Source of the DNA: Shinella yambaruensis | GTDB lineage: Bacteria > Pseudomonadota > Alphaproteobacteria > Rhizobiales > Rhizobiaceae | NCBI RefSeq assembly: GCF_022899355.1 | Contig: NZ_JALJCK010000007.1 | Coordinates: forward strand, 62,001 to 126,000 | DNA length: 64,000 nucleotides | Direction of reading: 5' to 3' | Shown here: positions 24,256 through 33,066 of the stretch, one piece after another | How positions within the stretch are numbered: position 1 is the stretch's first letter | How the letters are laid out: each line of letters starts with the position of its first letter | Position numbers and translations under genes: made by a program | The notes under the pieces: generated by a model | The model's input: only the letters and a program-made list of their open reading frames with translations | Databases searched by the model: none | What the model was told of the DNA's origin: nothing

Positions 24256-24978
24256 TCAGGGTTTGGCGGCGTCTTCGAGGCCCATCCAGATCGAGCCGTA
24301 TTCGTCGGCGACGACCATCAGGCTCGCGCCAAGGTCTTGCGCGAAGGCACGCTCGGCCCGCGACCAGGCGGGCATGATCCAGGGTTTCCCCGCTTTTGCG
24401 GCGGCGTCCGCGATCTTTTTGAGATCGGCCTTGTCGGCGTCCGTGTTGCGGTAGGCACCGCGGCCGGAATCGAGCGAGAGGTCGCTTGGGCCTACGAAGA
24501 GGCCGTCCACCGTCGGGAGCGCCAGGATTGCCTCGACATCCTGTAGCGCTGCGGCGGATTCGATCATCGGATAGCAGCGGGTCTTGGCGTTCTCGTTGTC
24601 GTAATAGTCCGGCTTCACACCGCCGTAGCGGGCGGGGCGGGTGCCGGAAAAGCTGCGCGTGCCGAGCGTCGGGTACTTGGCGGAGGCGGTGACGCGGCGC
24701 GCGTGCCCGGCATCGCCGATATGGGGGATGATGACGCTGTCGGCCCCCATGTCGAGCGCCTGCTGGATCGGGATCGCTTCGGGTCCCAGCACCTTGGCGT
24801 GCATGGTCATGCCGAGCGCCTTGCCGAGTGCGATAATGCGGTCCATCGCTTCGAGGTCGAAGAGACCGTGCTCGATGTCGAGGACGACATGGCGATAGCC
24901 GATGTCATGGGCGATCTCGATCATCGCCTGATGCGGGGTCGAGAGCCAGACGGCGAGATTCTTCAATATGTCAGCCAT
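24256..24978 (-). CDS. HpcH/HpaI-family class II aldolase
   Basis: A 240-residue TIM-barrel aldolase. The metal and substrate motifs are LDIEHGLFDLE, VIIPHIGDAGHA and MIESAAALQDVEAI, with VDGLFVGPSDLSLD near the end. Members cleave 4-hydroxy-2-oxoacids to pyruvate and an aldehyde. ATG 24978 is preferred over 24990 because GGAG sits six bases before it; the gene overlaps the RraA-type gene by eight bases. A second HpcH/RraA pair occurs at 33063-34520. Substrate unknown. Confidence 0.85.
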   Translation of the reverse strand: MADILKNLAVWLSTPHQAMIEIAHDIGYRHVVLDIEHGLFDLEAMDRIIALGKALGMTMHAKVLGPEAIPIQQALDMGADSVIIPHIGDAGHARRVTASAKYPTLGTRSFSGTRPARYGGVKPDYYDNENAKTRCYPMIESAAALQDVEAILALPTVDGLFVGPSDLSLDSGRGAYRNTDADKADLKKIADAAAKAGKPWIMPAWSRAERAFAQDLGASLMVVADEYGSIWMGLEDAAKP

Positions 24979-25666
24979 GGGCGGCTCCATCCTTCTCCTG
25001 CCGTTCGGTGATCATGCCGGCGATATCGACGAGATCCTGCAGCTTGGCTCCGGCACGGATGCGGGCCACCCAGGTTCCTTCGTCCTCCTGGTCGGCGAGC
25101 GCGATATCCGAAATGCCCGCCACCTCGGCGGGTGGCAGGACGAGGATGCCGCAGTCGTCGGCAAGGATCGCATCGCCCGGATTGACGGTGACGCCGCCGC
25201 AGGAGACCGGAATGTTGTAGCCGCCGCCGAGATTGAGCAGCTTCGTGGTGATGGGCGAGACGCCGCGCGCCCAGGTCGGCACGCCGGCCTCGCGGATCGC
25301 CGCCGGATCGGTGATCATGCCGTCGACGATGACACCGGCAAGGCCGCGCTCCTTCGCGACCGCCGCCATGAACCCGCCCCAGGCGGCATGGCGCTCGTCG
25401 CCCGCCCGGTCGATCACCAGGATGTCTCCCGGCCGCACCCGGTCCATCGCGTGGTAGAGCAGGGTGGAGTCGGAGCCGGGGATCGACACCGTCTGTGCCG
25501 TGCCCGCCACCCGCACGCCGTCGATCAGCGGGCGAAGGTCGTTGCGCATGAAGCGGTCATGCAGGTAGTGGCCGACGGTCGCCGCCTCGACGCGGGCGAA
25601 ACGGGCGAGGAGGCCGGTATCGAGCTGCGGCGCAGGGTCGGCGATCCGGTAGGATTTGATCGACAT
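24971..25666 (-). CDS. RraA/HMG-aldolase-family protein
   Basis: A 231-residue protein of the RraA-like fold, which includes 4-hydroxy-4-methyl-2-oxoglutarate and 4-carboxy-4-hydroxy-2-oxoadipate aldolases. Motifs are LLYHAMDRVRPGDILVID, GVIVDGMITDPAAIREAG (Asp at the metal site) and ADDCGILVLPP. The usual Arg-Asp of active aldolases in the GxxRD segment reads GMITD here, so the Arg is missing by eye and activity is uncertain. It shares an operon and an overlap with the HpcH-type aldolase. Confidence 0.8.
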   Translation of the reverse strand: MSIKSYRIADPAPQLDTGLLARFARVEAATVGHYLHDRFMRNDLRPLIDGVRVAGTAQTVSIPGSDSTLLYHAMDRVRPGDILVIDRAGDERHAAWGGFMAAVAKERGLAGVIVDGMITDPAAIREAGVPTWARGVSPITTKLLNLGGGYNIPVSCGGVTVNPGDAILADDCGILVLPPAEVAGISDIALADQEDEGTWVARIRAGAKLQDLVDIAGMITERQEKDGAAHG

Positions 25667-25680
25667 GGTGCAGAAAGGTC

Positions 25681-26805
25681 CTATTGCGTGAGAAGTCTGA
25701 TGGCGGAGGGCGCGCAGGCGAGCGTGCCCGGCGCGCCGGTTCGCGGCATGGGCTGGCCGTCACCGTTGCGGACGCGGGCGTTGAGGCGCGCGCCGTCGGC
25801 GAGCGTCAGGCTGTAGACGGTGTCCGTGCCGATATAGACGGCCTCGCTCACCGCACCGGAAAAGCGGACCCTGCCACCGGCCTCCCCTTCGACGAAATGC
25901 AACGCCTCCGGGCGGATGGCGAGCGTGCACGGATCGCCCGGCTGCAGCGGCAGGGTGCTGGGGAGGTCGAACCGGCCGCCCGCGGCGTCCACGGTAAGCC
26001 GGTCGCTGTCATGTGCGACGACGCGCGCATCGATGAGGTTCATGTCGCCGATGAAGCCGGCGGTGAAGCGATTGGCGGGGCGCTCGTAGATATCGGCCGG
26101 TCCTCCGACCTGCTGGACGACGCCGTTGTTCATGACCGCGATGCGGTCTGACATGGTCAGCGCCTCTTCCTGGTCGTGGGTGACGAAGATGAAAGTGATG
26201 CCCAGCTTGCGCTGCATCTCCTTCACCTCCATCTGCATCTCCCGCCGCAGCTTCAGGTCGAGTGCACCGAAGGGCTCGTCGAGCAGCAGCACGGAGGGGC
26301 GGTTGATCAGCGCGCGGGCGAGCGCCACCCGCTGCTGCTGGCCGCCGGAAAGCGCTGAAGGCTTGCGGTCGATGGCGTGGGCCATGTGCACGCTTTCGAG
26401 CGCGGCCTTGACGCGCTGGCGGATCTCGTCCTTCGCGACACCCTTCACAGAGAGGCCGAAGCCGACATTCTCGCCGACATTCAGGTGCGGGAAGAGCGCA
26501 TAGCTCTGGAACACGGTGTTGACGTTGCGCTGGTGGGCCGGAACGCCGGTCACCTCCTTGCCATCCAAAAGCAGGCGCCCGGACGTGGGCTCCTCGAAGC
26601 CGGCGATCATGCGCAGCGTCGTCGTCTTGCCGCAGCCGGAGGGGCCGAGGAAGGTGAAGAACTCGCCCGCCCTGATGGCGAGGCTCATCCGGTCGACCGC
26701 ATAGGTCGTTTCGCCGCCGGCGGAGCCGAAGGCCTTGCGGATATCGATCAGCTCGATGGCGGCGCGGCTTGCGCCGGCCGTCTCTATCATGGTGTCAGGC
26801 GGCAT
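25681..26805 (-). CDS. ABC importer ATP-binding protein, spermidine/putrescine type
   Basis: A 374-residue ATPase. Walker A GPSGCGKTT is at 54-62, the Q-loop VFQSYALFP at 98-106, signature LSGGQQQ at 151-157 and Walker B VLLLDEP at 171-177. The C-terminal ~110 residues are a TOBE-type domain (LAIRPEALHFVEGEAGG). Start 26805 keeps the longest frame; ATG 26790 is an alternative and neither has a strong ribosome binding site. It serves the permeases and binding protein encoded just upstream on the minus strand. Confidence 0.9.
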   Translation of the reverse strand: MPPDTMIETAGASRAAIELIDIRKAFGSAGGETTYAVDRMSLAIRAGEFFTFLGPSGCGKTTTLRMIAGFEEPTSGRLLLDGKEVTGVPAHQRNVNTVFQSYALFPHLNVGENVGFGLSVKGVAKDEIRQRVKAALESVHMAHAIDRKPSALSGGQQQRVALARALINRPSVLLLDEPFGALDLKLRREMQMEVKEMQRKLGITFIFVTHDQEEALTMSDRIAVMNNGVVQQVGGPADIYERPANRFTAGFIGDMNLIDARVVAHDSDRLTVDAAGGRFDLPSTLPLQPGDPCTLAIRPEALHFVEGEAGGRVRFSGAVSEAVYIGTDTVYSLTLADGARLNARVRNGDGQPMPRTGAPGTLACAPSAIRLLTQ

Positions 26806-26833
26806 ATCATTCGCAGCTCATGAGGGAAGAAGG

Positions 26834-26861
26834 GGCGGCCGGAGGTCCGCATCCGGCCGCC
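26834..26861 (-). terminator. Hairpin between binding-protein and ATPase genes
   Basis: GGCGGCCGGA and TCCGGCCGCC form a perfect 10-bp stem with an 8-base loop, 6 bases after the binding-protein stop in the minus direction. No U-run. It resembles the hairpins after the binding-protein genes at 14906 and 40323 and probably raises binding-protein expression relative to the genes behind it. Confidence 0.45.
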
Positions 26862-26867
26862 GGCGCG

Positions 26868-27896
26868 TTACTGGGCGGTCTTCACCTTGGTCCAGCCGTC
26901 CTGGTAGAGTTTCGTCGCGTCGCCCACATCGAGGATGAAGTCCGCTTTCATCAGCTTGTCTTCCGGCGGATAGATGGCGGTGTTCTCCACCACTTCCTTC
27001 GGCAACAGCGCCTTGGCCTTGTCGATCACGGTCGCCGACTTGGAGAGATTCGCGGCCTTTGCGGCGACCTCGGGGCGCATGATGTAGTCGATGAACCTGT
27101 AGGCTTCCTCGACATTCTTCGCCGATTTCGGAATGGCGAAGCCGTCGATCCACATCGAGCCGCCTTCATCCGGCACGACATATTTGACCTTGGGATTGGT
27201 CGCCATAACCTGGGCGATGTTGCCGTTCCAGCCCTGCACGATGCAGGCCTCGCCCGAGGCGACGAGGTCGCCGAAATTGGTGCTGTTGTAGCCGCCGAGC
27301 ACCTTCTTCTGCTCGATCAGCGACTGGGTCGCCTTCTCGATTTCCGCCGGCGTGGTGGTGCCGGCCTTGAAGCCGTTCACCTGGAGACCGGCGATATAGG
27401 CCGCCAGCATGTTGTCGAGCATGTAGATACGCCCTTCATACTGCGGGTCCCACAGTACCTTCCAGCTCGTCGGCGGGGTCTTCACGCAGTCCTCGTTGTA
27501 GGCGAAGCCGGTCGTGCCCCAGATATAGGGCACGGACCATTTCTGGCCGGGATCGTAGGAGACTTCCTTGAACGGCGCGCCGAGATTGCCGAGGTTCGGG
27601 ATCTTTGCGTGGTCGAGCTCCTGCAGCAGGCCCTGCTTGGCGAGCACCTGCACGGTGTACTGGCTCGGCTCGATGAGGTCGTAGCCGCTCGCGCCGGCCG
27701 AGAGCTTGGCCATCATCGTCTCGTTGGAATCGTAGGTGTCGAAGGTCACGGTGATGCCGGTCTCCTTCGCAAAGTCGTCGACGATCTCCTGCGGCACTTC
27801 GCCGGACCAGGCGTAGATGTTGAGTTCGGCGGCCGAGGCTCCCGATGCGAAGGCGATCAGGCTGACCGATGTAAGCAGGCTTCTCCAGTTTTTCAT
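26868..27896 (-). CDS. ABC importer binding protein, PotD/PotF family
   Basis: A 342-residue periplasmic binding protein. Residues 1-22 are a Sec signal peptide (MKNWRSLLTSVSLIAFASGA). The mature start ELNIYAWSGEVPQEIVDDF is classical for spermidine/putrescine-binding proteins. ATG 27896 is chosen over 27911 for the GGGGA eight bases upstream. Trp and acidic residues in the pocket region (GWNGNIAQVM, DEGGSMWIDGFAIPK) resemble polyamine-binding members. Ligand likely a polyamine or guanidino compound; inference. Confidence 0.88.
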   Translation of the reverse strand: MKNWRSLLTSVSLIAFASGASAAELNIYAWSGEVPQEIVDDFAKETGITVTFDTYDSNETMMAKLSAGASGYDLIEPSQYTVQVLAKQGLLQELDHAKIPNLGNLGAPFKEVSYDPGQKWSVPYIWGTTGFAYNEDCVKTPPTSWKVLWDPQYEGRIYMLDNMLAAYIAGLQVNGFKAGTTTPAEIEKATQSLIEQKKVLGGYNSTNFGDLVASGEACIVQGWNGNIAQVMATNPKVKYVVPDEGGSMWIDGFAIPKSAKNVEEAYRFIDYIMRPEVAAKAANLSKSATVIDKAKALLPKEVVENTAIYPPEDKLMKADFILDVGDATKLYQDGWTKVKTAQ

Positions 27897-27923
27897 TGTC
27901 GCATTCCCCATTTTGGTTGGTGG

Positions 27924-28712
27924 TTATGATTGTTTGCGGATCGTCTTGAGATAGCGGCCCATGACGACCAGGATGACGATGACATTGACGGCGATCAGCA
28001 TGGCGCCGAGCGCGTTGATCTTCGGCGTGAGGCCGGTCTTCAGCATGGCGTAGATCTGGATCGGCAGCGGCGTGGAACCGACGCCGGAGACGAAGGTCGA
28101 GATGACGAAATTGTCGAAGGAGATCACCGCGCAGAGCAGGAAGGCCGAGAGGATAGCGGGCGCAAGGAGCGGCAGCGTCACCCGCAGGAAGGCCTGGCTG
28201 CCGTTGGCGCCGAGATCGGCGGCGGCTTCATCGAGGCGCGGATCGAGGCCGGAGGCGGCGGCGCGCACGATGAGAAAGCTGAAGGGGATCGACACCAGCA
28301 CATGGCCGGCGATCAGCGTGCCGTAGCCGAGCGGAATGCCGGTCCAGACGGTCGCGACGAGCAGGCCGACGGCGAGCACGATTTCCGGCAGCACGAGCGG
28401 GGCGATGACCAGCGTGGAGAACAGGCTTTTGCCGGCGAAGGGCCGCTTGACCACGGCGAGCGCCGCGCTTGCGCCGATGACGGTCGCAAGCGCCGCCGAG
28501 GCGATGGCGACGATGACGCTCACCTGCAAGCCGGCCCGGAGGCTGCGGTCGCGCAGCGCTTCCGTAAACCAGGCGAGCGAGAAGCCCTCCCAGACCACCG
28601 TCGAGCGGCCGGCGTTGAAAGCGTAGACCACCAGCACGATGAGCGGCGCGAAGAGGAAGATATAGCCGACGACCGTGGCGGCGGGAACGTAGAGGGCAAG
28701 CACCTTCCTCAT
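27924..28712 (-). CDS. ABC importer permease 2, PotC family
   Basis: A 262-residue inner-membrane permease with about six hydrophobic segments and the EAA loop RLDEAAADLGANGSQAF. Start at the ATG overlapping the stop of permease 1 (ATGA). Partner of the ATPase at 25681 and the binding protein at 26868. Confidence 0.87.
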   Translation of the reverse strand: MRKVLALYVPAATVVGYIFLFAPLIVLVVYAFNAGRSTVVWEGFSLAWFTEALRDRSLRAGLQVSVIVAIASAALATVIGASAALAVVKRPFAGKSLFSTLVIAPLVLPEIVLAVGLLVATVWTGIPLGYGTLIAGHVLVSIPFSFLIVRAAASGLDPRLDEAAADLGANGSQAFLRVTLPLLAPAILSAFLLCAVISFDNFVISTFVSGVGSTPLPIQIYAMLKTGLTPKINALGAMLIAVNVIVILVVMGRYLKTIRKQS

Positions 28713-29569
28713 GTACGTGCCTCCTCGACCGAGCGCAGCACGCGCATGTAGCAGACGATGATGACCGAGGAGATGGCGAGCAGCACCACGGAGACGGCGG
28801 CGCCGAGCGGGATGTTGCGGAAGTCGAGGAAGAGCTGGACGATGAGGTTGCCGAGGATGATGCTCTTGCCGCCGCCGAGCAGGACGGGGATGGCGTAGAC
28901 GCCCATGGCCGGCACGAAGACGAAGAGGATCGCCGCCATGACGCCGGGCAGCGACAGGGGGAAGGTGACGCGCCAGAAGGATTGCAGCGGCGTCGCGCCG
29001 AGATCGTCGGCGGCTTCCAGAAGGCGCTTGTCGAGGCCGTTCAGCGCGGCGTGGATCGGCAGGACCGTCGTCGGCAGGAAGGCGTAGAGCATGCCGACCA
29101 GCACGGCGGGATAGGTGCCGATCATACGGATCGGCTGTTCGATCAGGCCGAGGCCGAGAAGCGCGCTGTTGATCGTGCCGCCGCGGCCGAGCAGAACCAT
29201 CCAGGCCGACATGCGCACGATGAAATCGATCCAGAACGGGATGAGGAGCAACGCGAGCAGGAGGCCGGCATAGCGCCCGGCGCGCAACGCGATGAAATAG
29301 GCGATCGGATAGCCGACCAGCAGGCAGACGATGGTCGAGACCGCCGCAAGCTGGAGCGAATTCGTGAAGATCGGCAGGTAGATCGTCTGGAAGAGCTCGC
29401 GGTAGCTCGTCAATGTGAAGCCGAACCTGGCGCCGCCATAGGTATCCTGCTCGGCGAAGGAAAAGGCGATGACGATCAGGATCGGGATGACCAGGAGAAG
29501 GACCGCGCTGAGGAGGGACGGGGCGAGAAGCGCCAGCGTCATGAGGTTGCCTCGGCGCGCGGCGGTCAT
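28709..29569 (-). CDS. ABC importer permease 1, PotB family
   Basis: A 286-residue inner-membrane permease with about six hydrophobic segments and the EAA loop RLLEAADDLGATPLQSF. Its ATG overlaps the stop of the GntR gene by four bases, so regulator and importer are translated from one message. This places the regulator inside the operon it most likely controls. Confidence 0.87.
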   Translation of the reverse strand: MTAARRGNLMTLALLAPSLLSAVLLLVIPILIVIAFSFAEQDTYGGARFGFTLTSYRELFQTIYLPIFTNSLQLAAVSTIVCLLVGYPIAYFIALRAGRYAGLLLALLLIPFWIDFIVRMSAWMVLLGRGGTINSALLGLGLIEQPIRMIGTYPAVLVGMLYAFLPTTVLPIHAALNGLDKRLLEAADDLGATPLQSFWRVTFPLSLPGVMAAILFVFVPAMGVYAIPVLLGGGKSIILGNLIVQLFLDFRNIPLGAAVSVVLLAISSVIIVCYMRVLRSVEEART

Positions 29570-30273
29570 TTCCCCACCTCCACGCGGTTGTGGCGGACCG
29601 GCTCCACCGGCCGGATGAGGTTGGTCGCGCTGACGGAAAGGTGCGCCCGCATCGCCGCCTCGGCCCTGTCTGGATCGCGGCTCGCAAGCGCTTCGTGGAT
29701 CACCACCATGTCCTTCAGATCCTCGAAGAGCAGCGCCACCGGCATGCGCGACACGTAAAGGCTGCGGACCGAAAGGGCGTAGAGACGCGTCAGCGCCTGC
29801 GCGAGGTAGGCATTGCCGGAGGCCTCGGCGATCAGCTTGTGCATCTCCTCGTCGATGCCGAGATGCCATTCGATCTCCATGCGGCGTGCCTCGACGCCCG
29901 CGCGTGCTTCCTCGATAAGCGCGGCGAGGCGATCGAGCTGGACGTCGCTGATGCGCGTTGCCGCCAGCCGCGCGGCCCAGACTTCTGCCTGGAGGCGGAA
30001 CTCCTGGAGCTGGAAGAAATCGGTGGCCGACGTGGAGGAAACGAAATAGCCGCGCTGGGGAACCGCAAGCAGCAGGTCCTCCTGCGCCAGCCGTTGCAGC
30101 GCTTCCCGCAGCGGTGTCCGGCCGACGGCGAGCTGCTCCATGCATTCCTTCTCGTCGATCGGCGAACCCGGGAGCAGATCCGCCTTGATGATGGCGTTGC
30201 GCAGGCCGTGATAGGCGACGTCGCTGAGACGCATCTTGCCGGCGGAGAAGGGTTTCAAAGGGCGCTCCCTCAT
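29566..30273 (-). CDS. GntR-family regulator, FCD (FadR/VanR-like) type
   Basis: A 235-residue regulator. Residues about 15-80 are the winged helix (VGRTPLREALQRLAQEDLLL); residues 90-220 are an all-helical FCD domain with metal-binding acidic/histidine residues (HLGIDEEMHKLIAEA, VIHEALASRDPDRAEAAM). ATG 30273 is the likely start; an upstream frame to 30339 covers AT-rich promoter DNA. The start codon abuts a palindrome at 30274-30285, a natural autoregulatory site. It heads the minus-strand operon 30273-22624 and probably responds to a pathway acid. Confidence 0.87.
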   Translation of the reverse strand: MRERPLKPFSAGKMRLSDVAYHGLRNAIIKADLLPGSPIDEKECMEQLAVGRTPLREALQRLAQEDLLLAVPQRGYFVSSTSATDFFQLQEFRLQAEVWAARLAATRISDVQLDRLAALIEEARAGVEARRMEIEWHLGIDEEMHKLIAEASGNAYLAQALTRLYALSVRSLYVSRMPVALLFEDLKDMVVIHEALASRDPDRAEAAMRAHLSVSATNLIRPVEPVRHNRVEVGK

Positions 30274-30285
30274 AAAATATATTTT
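30274..30285. promoter_or_regulatory. AT-rich palindrome at the GntR gene start
   Basis: AAAATATATTTT is a perfect 12-bp palindrome ending one base before the GntR start codon; a related ATATATTT repeat lies 9-10 bases further upstream. No clear ribosome binding site is present, so translation may depend on this AT-rich leader. Likely self-regulation site; not shown. Confidence 0.35.
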
Positions 30286-30449
30286 TAGGATATATTTGAG
30301 ATATCGATTGTCAATGGGAATCTGACGATCGCATTCCATGTCTGCCCCGTCGTCCTTCCGACCTCATTGCCGCTGCAGCAGCAAAGGATAACGCCCTTGC
30401 GATCCGGAGCGGTCGCATCGTTTGCACATGATCACGGAAGGTCATCTCC

Positions 30450-30471
30450 AGTATGTCGGTGCGGAATACTA
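30450..30471. promoter_or_regulatory. LysR-type T-N11-A site, copy 1
   Basis: AGTAT-N11-ATACT (30450-30470), inside CCAGTATG-N10-ATACTA, lies 78 bases upstream of the start of the TcuA-like gene at 30549. The same pattern with the same spacing recurs at 39203-39223 before tctC. The remaining part of the 275-base gap 30286-30548 shows no gene. Confidence 0.6.
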
Positions 30472-30548
30472 GAAGCACCAGATAGTCTGATAATTCGCTC
30501 AACGACTTTGCTAGGAAGGAGCCAGCACGAAAGTTCGAGGATGGAGTT

Positions 30549-32087
30549 ATGGAGCGGCCGATGAGTGAGATCGAGTATGACGTTGTGATTGTTGGAGGAG
30601 GCAACGCAGCGCTGTGCGCAGCCTTGTCGGCGCGGGAGAATGGCGCCGGCAGCGTGCTCGTTCTTGAGCGGGCTTCGGAGGAAGAGCGCGGCGGGAACAG
30701 TTCCTATACCGAAGGCCTGATGCGCTTTGCCTATACGGGCTCGGACGACATCCGGGCCCTCTCCCCCGATCTCACGCCCGAGGAAATGGACAGCGATTTC
30801 GGCAGCTATACCGAGGACATGTTCTTCGACGACATGGCGCGCATCACGCACAACCGTACCGACCCCGATCTCTGCGAGATTCTCGTCCGCCAGAGCAATG
30901 CCACGATGCACTGGATGGTGAAGCAGGGGGTGAAGTTCTATCCGCAGTTCGGCCGCCAGTCCTTCAAGGTCGATGGAAAGTTCAAGTTCTGGGGCGGCGC
31001 GACGCTTGCGGCCTGGGGCGGCGGGCAGGGGCTTGTCGACTCGCTCTATGCGGCTGTGAAGAAGGCGGGCATCGACGTGCGCTACAATGCGTGGGCCCGC
31101 GAGCTCATCAGCTCGGATGCCGGCGTCGAGGGCGTCATCGTCAAGCTGGACGGCGTGACGCAGCAGGTTCGGGCGAAGTCGGTGGTGCTGGCCTGCGGCG
31201 GTTTCGAGGCGAACAGTGAATGGCGCACCAAGTATCTCGGCCCGGGCTGGGACCTCGCCAAGGTGCGGGGCAGCAAGTTCAACACCGGCGACGGGCTCGA
31301 CATGGCGTTGAAGGTCGGCGCACAGCCCAAGGGCAACTGGTCCGGCTGCCATGCCGTCGGCTGGGAGCGTTATGCCGAGGACTTCGGCGACCTCTCCGTC
31401 ACCGGCGACTATGAGCGCGACAGCTATCCCTGGTCGATCATGGTGAATGCGGCCGGCAAGCGGTTCCTGGACGAGGGTGCGGATATCCGCAACTACACCT
31501 ATGCGAAATACGGCAAGGTCATTCTCGAACAGCCCGGCCAGTTCGCCTGGCAGATCTTCGACTCGACCGTCGTTCATCTCCTGCGGCCGGAATACAAGAC
31601 CCGCCGCGTGACCCGTGTGGTCGCCGACACGCTGGAGGAGCTGGTCGACAGGATGGGAGACGTCGATCGGGAGACCTTCCTCAAGACGGTGCGCGACTAT
31701 AACGCGTCGATCACCCGCGACGTGCCCTTCGACCCCACCGTGAAGGACGGGCGGCGCACCGAAGGCTTGGACATTCCCAAGTCCAACTGGGCGAACCCCA
31801 TCGAGACCGGCCCGTTCGAAGCCTATGCCGTGACCTGCGGCATCACCTTCACCTTCGGCGGGTTGCGCATCTCCACTGACGCACAGGCGATCGATGGCGG
31901 CGAACGGCCGATCCCCGGCCTCTATGTGGCTGGCGAACTGGTCGGGGGCCTCTTCTACTTCAACTATCCGGGTGCGACGGGCCTCATGAGCGGCGCGGTC
32001 TTCGGCCGCATCGCAGGGCGCAACGCCGCCATCGCGGCGCGGGCGACCAGGGAAAGCGTCAGGACGGCGAAGGTATCGGCCATGTAG
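30549..32087 (+). CDS. tcuA: FAD-dependent tricarballylate dehydrogenase-like flavoprotein
   Basis: A 512-residue flavoprotein of the fumarate reductase/succinate dehydrogenase flavoprotein family. The dinucleotide motif VVIVGGGNAALCAALSA lies at 12-28, LACGGF near 214-219, and a C-terminal FAD site ELVGGLFYFNYPGATGLMSG. The SYTEGLMRFAY segment and length match TcuA, which oxidises tricarballylate to cis-aconitate. An alternative start at 30561 has GGAG six bases upstream. It opens an operon that includes TctAB importers and, further on, an aconitase-family enzyme, so a tricarboxylate substrate is coherent. The fine substrate is inferred. Confidence 0.75.
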   Translation: MERPMSEIEYDVVIVGGGNAALCAALSARENGAGSVLVLERASEEERGGNSSYTEGLMRFAYTGSDDIRALSPDLTPEEMDSDFGSYTEDMFFDDMARITHNRTDPDLCEILVRQSNATMHWMVKQGVKFYPQFGRQSFKVDGKFKFWGGATLAAWGGGQGLVDSLYAAVKKAGIDVRYNAWARELISSDAGVEGVIVKLDGVTQQVRAKSVVLACGGFEANSEWRTKYLGPGWDLAKVRGSKFNTGDGLDMALKVGAQPKGNWSGCHAVGWERYAEDFGDLSVTGDYERDSYPWSIMVNAAGKRFLDEGADIRNYTYAKYGKVILEQPGQFAWQIFDSTVVHLLRPEYKTRRVTRVVADTLEELVDRMGDVDRETFLKTVRDYNASITRDVPFDPTVKDGRRTEGLDIPKSNWANPIETGPFEAYAVTCGITFTFGGLRISTDAQAIDGGERPIPGLYVAGELVGGLFYFNYPGATGLMSGAVFGRIAGRNAAIAARATRESVRTAKVSAM

Positions 32088-32133
32088 TTCCGGCGCTGGC
32101 CCGCTGGCAAGGACTTATAAAGGGAGGACTGTG

Positions 32134-33066
32134 GTGACCGCTTCAAAGGGCACGACGAGGGTTGGTTTCGTCGGCATCGGAAACATGGGCCGGCCTATGG
32201 CGGCCAATCAGATTGCCGGCGGCTGGCAGGTTACGGTCTATGACGTGGATTGTGAGAAGGCGGACGCCTTCGCCACGGAGCACGGATGCGGCAGTGCCCG
32301 ATCGCTCGCCGAGCTTGGCGAGCGATCGGATGTGGTGGTGCTGATGCTGCCGGACGGCAGGATCGTGCGCAACGTCGCGCTCGGCGACGGTGTCGGGAGC
32401 GACGGTCTGGTGCGGGGCATGCGGGCGGACACGGCTATCGTCGACATGAGCTCGTCCGCACCGGTGGGTACGCGCGCACTCGGAGAGGATCTCGGTGTGT
32501 TCGGAATCGGCTTGCTCGACGCGCCCGTCTCCGGGGGCATGAAGGGCGCCATCGCTGCGACGCTGTCGATCATGGTGGGTGGCGACCGCGCGCTGGCCGA
32601 CCGCCTCGATCCGCTTCTTGCGACCATGGGAAAGCGCTTCCACATCGGGCCGCTGGGTTCGGGTCACGCGATCAAGGTCCTCAACAACTACGTTTCGGCC
32701 GCCGGTCTGGCGGCGGTGGCCGAAGCGCTCGTCGTCGCAGAGCGCTTCGGCATCGATGGCGAGGTTCTCATCGATGTGCTCAACGCCTCGACCGGGCGAA
32801 ACAACAGCACCGAGAACAAGTTCAAGCAGTACGTTCTCAACCATGCCTATGATTCCGGCTTCGCGCTTGAATTGATGGTCAAGGACCTGAAGCTGGCCAT
32901 GGACGTGGCCGACGCCTGCGAGGTTCCCGCCACCCTCGGCCGTGCCTGCCTTGACCTGTGGGAGGAAGCGGGCGCCTGGAACGGACCCAATGCCGATCAT
33001 ACGGAATTCGCGCGCTTCGTTGCGGAAAGTGCGACGACCGCGAATCTGGCCAGGGCAAGCCGATGA
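32134..33066 (+). CDS. NAD-binding beta-hydroxyacid dehydrogenase (3-hydroxyisobutyrate dehydrogenase family)
   Basis: A 310-residue dehydrogenase. The Rossmann motif VGFVGIGNMGRPMA is near residue 10, the substrate loop LLDAPVSGGMKGA near 130, and the catalytic lysine in GSGHAIKVLNN. The start is GTG; AGGGAGG sits six bases before 32134, and the adjacent GTG at 32131 is the alternative. Family members act on 3-hydroxyisobutyrate, tartronate semialdehyde or 2-(hydroxymethyl)glutarate. Its stop overlaps the aldolase gene (ATGA). Substrate unknown. Confidence 0.86.
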   Translation: MTASKGTTRVGFVGIGNMGRPMAANQIAGGWQVTVYDVDCEKADAFATEHGCGSARSLAELGERSDVVVLMLPDGRIVRNVALGDGVGSDGLVRGMRADTAIVDMSSSAPVGTRALGEDLGVFGIGLLDAPVSGGMKGAIAATLSIMVGGDRALADRLDPLLATMGKRFHIGPLGSGHAIKVLNNYVSAAGLAAVAEALVVAERFGIDGEVLIDVLNASTGRNNSTENKFKQYVLNHAYDSGFALELMVKDLKLAMDVADACEVPATLGRACLDLWEEAGAWNGPNADHTEFARFVAESATTANLARASR

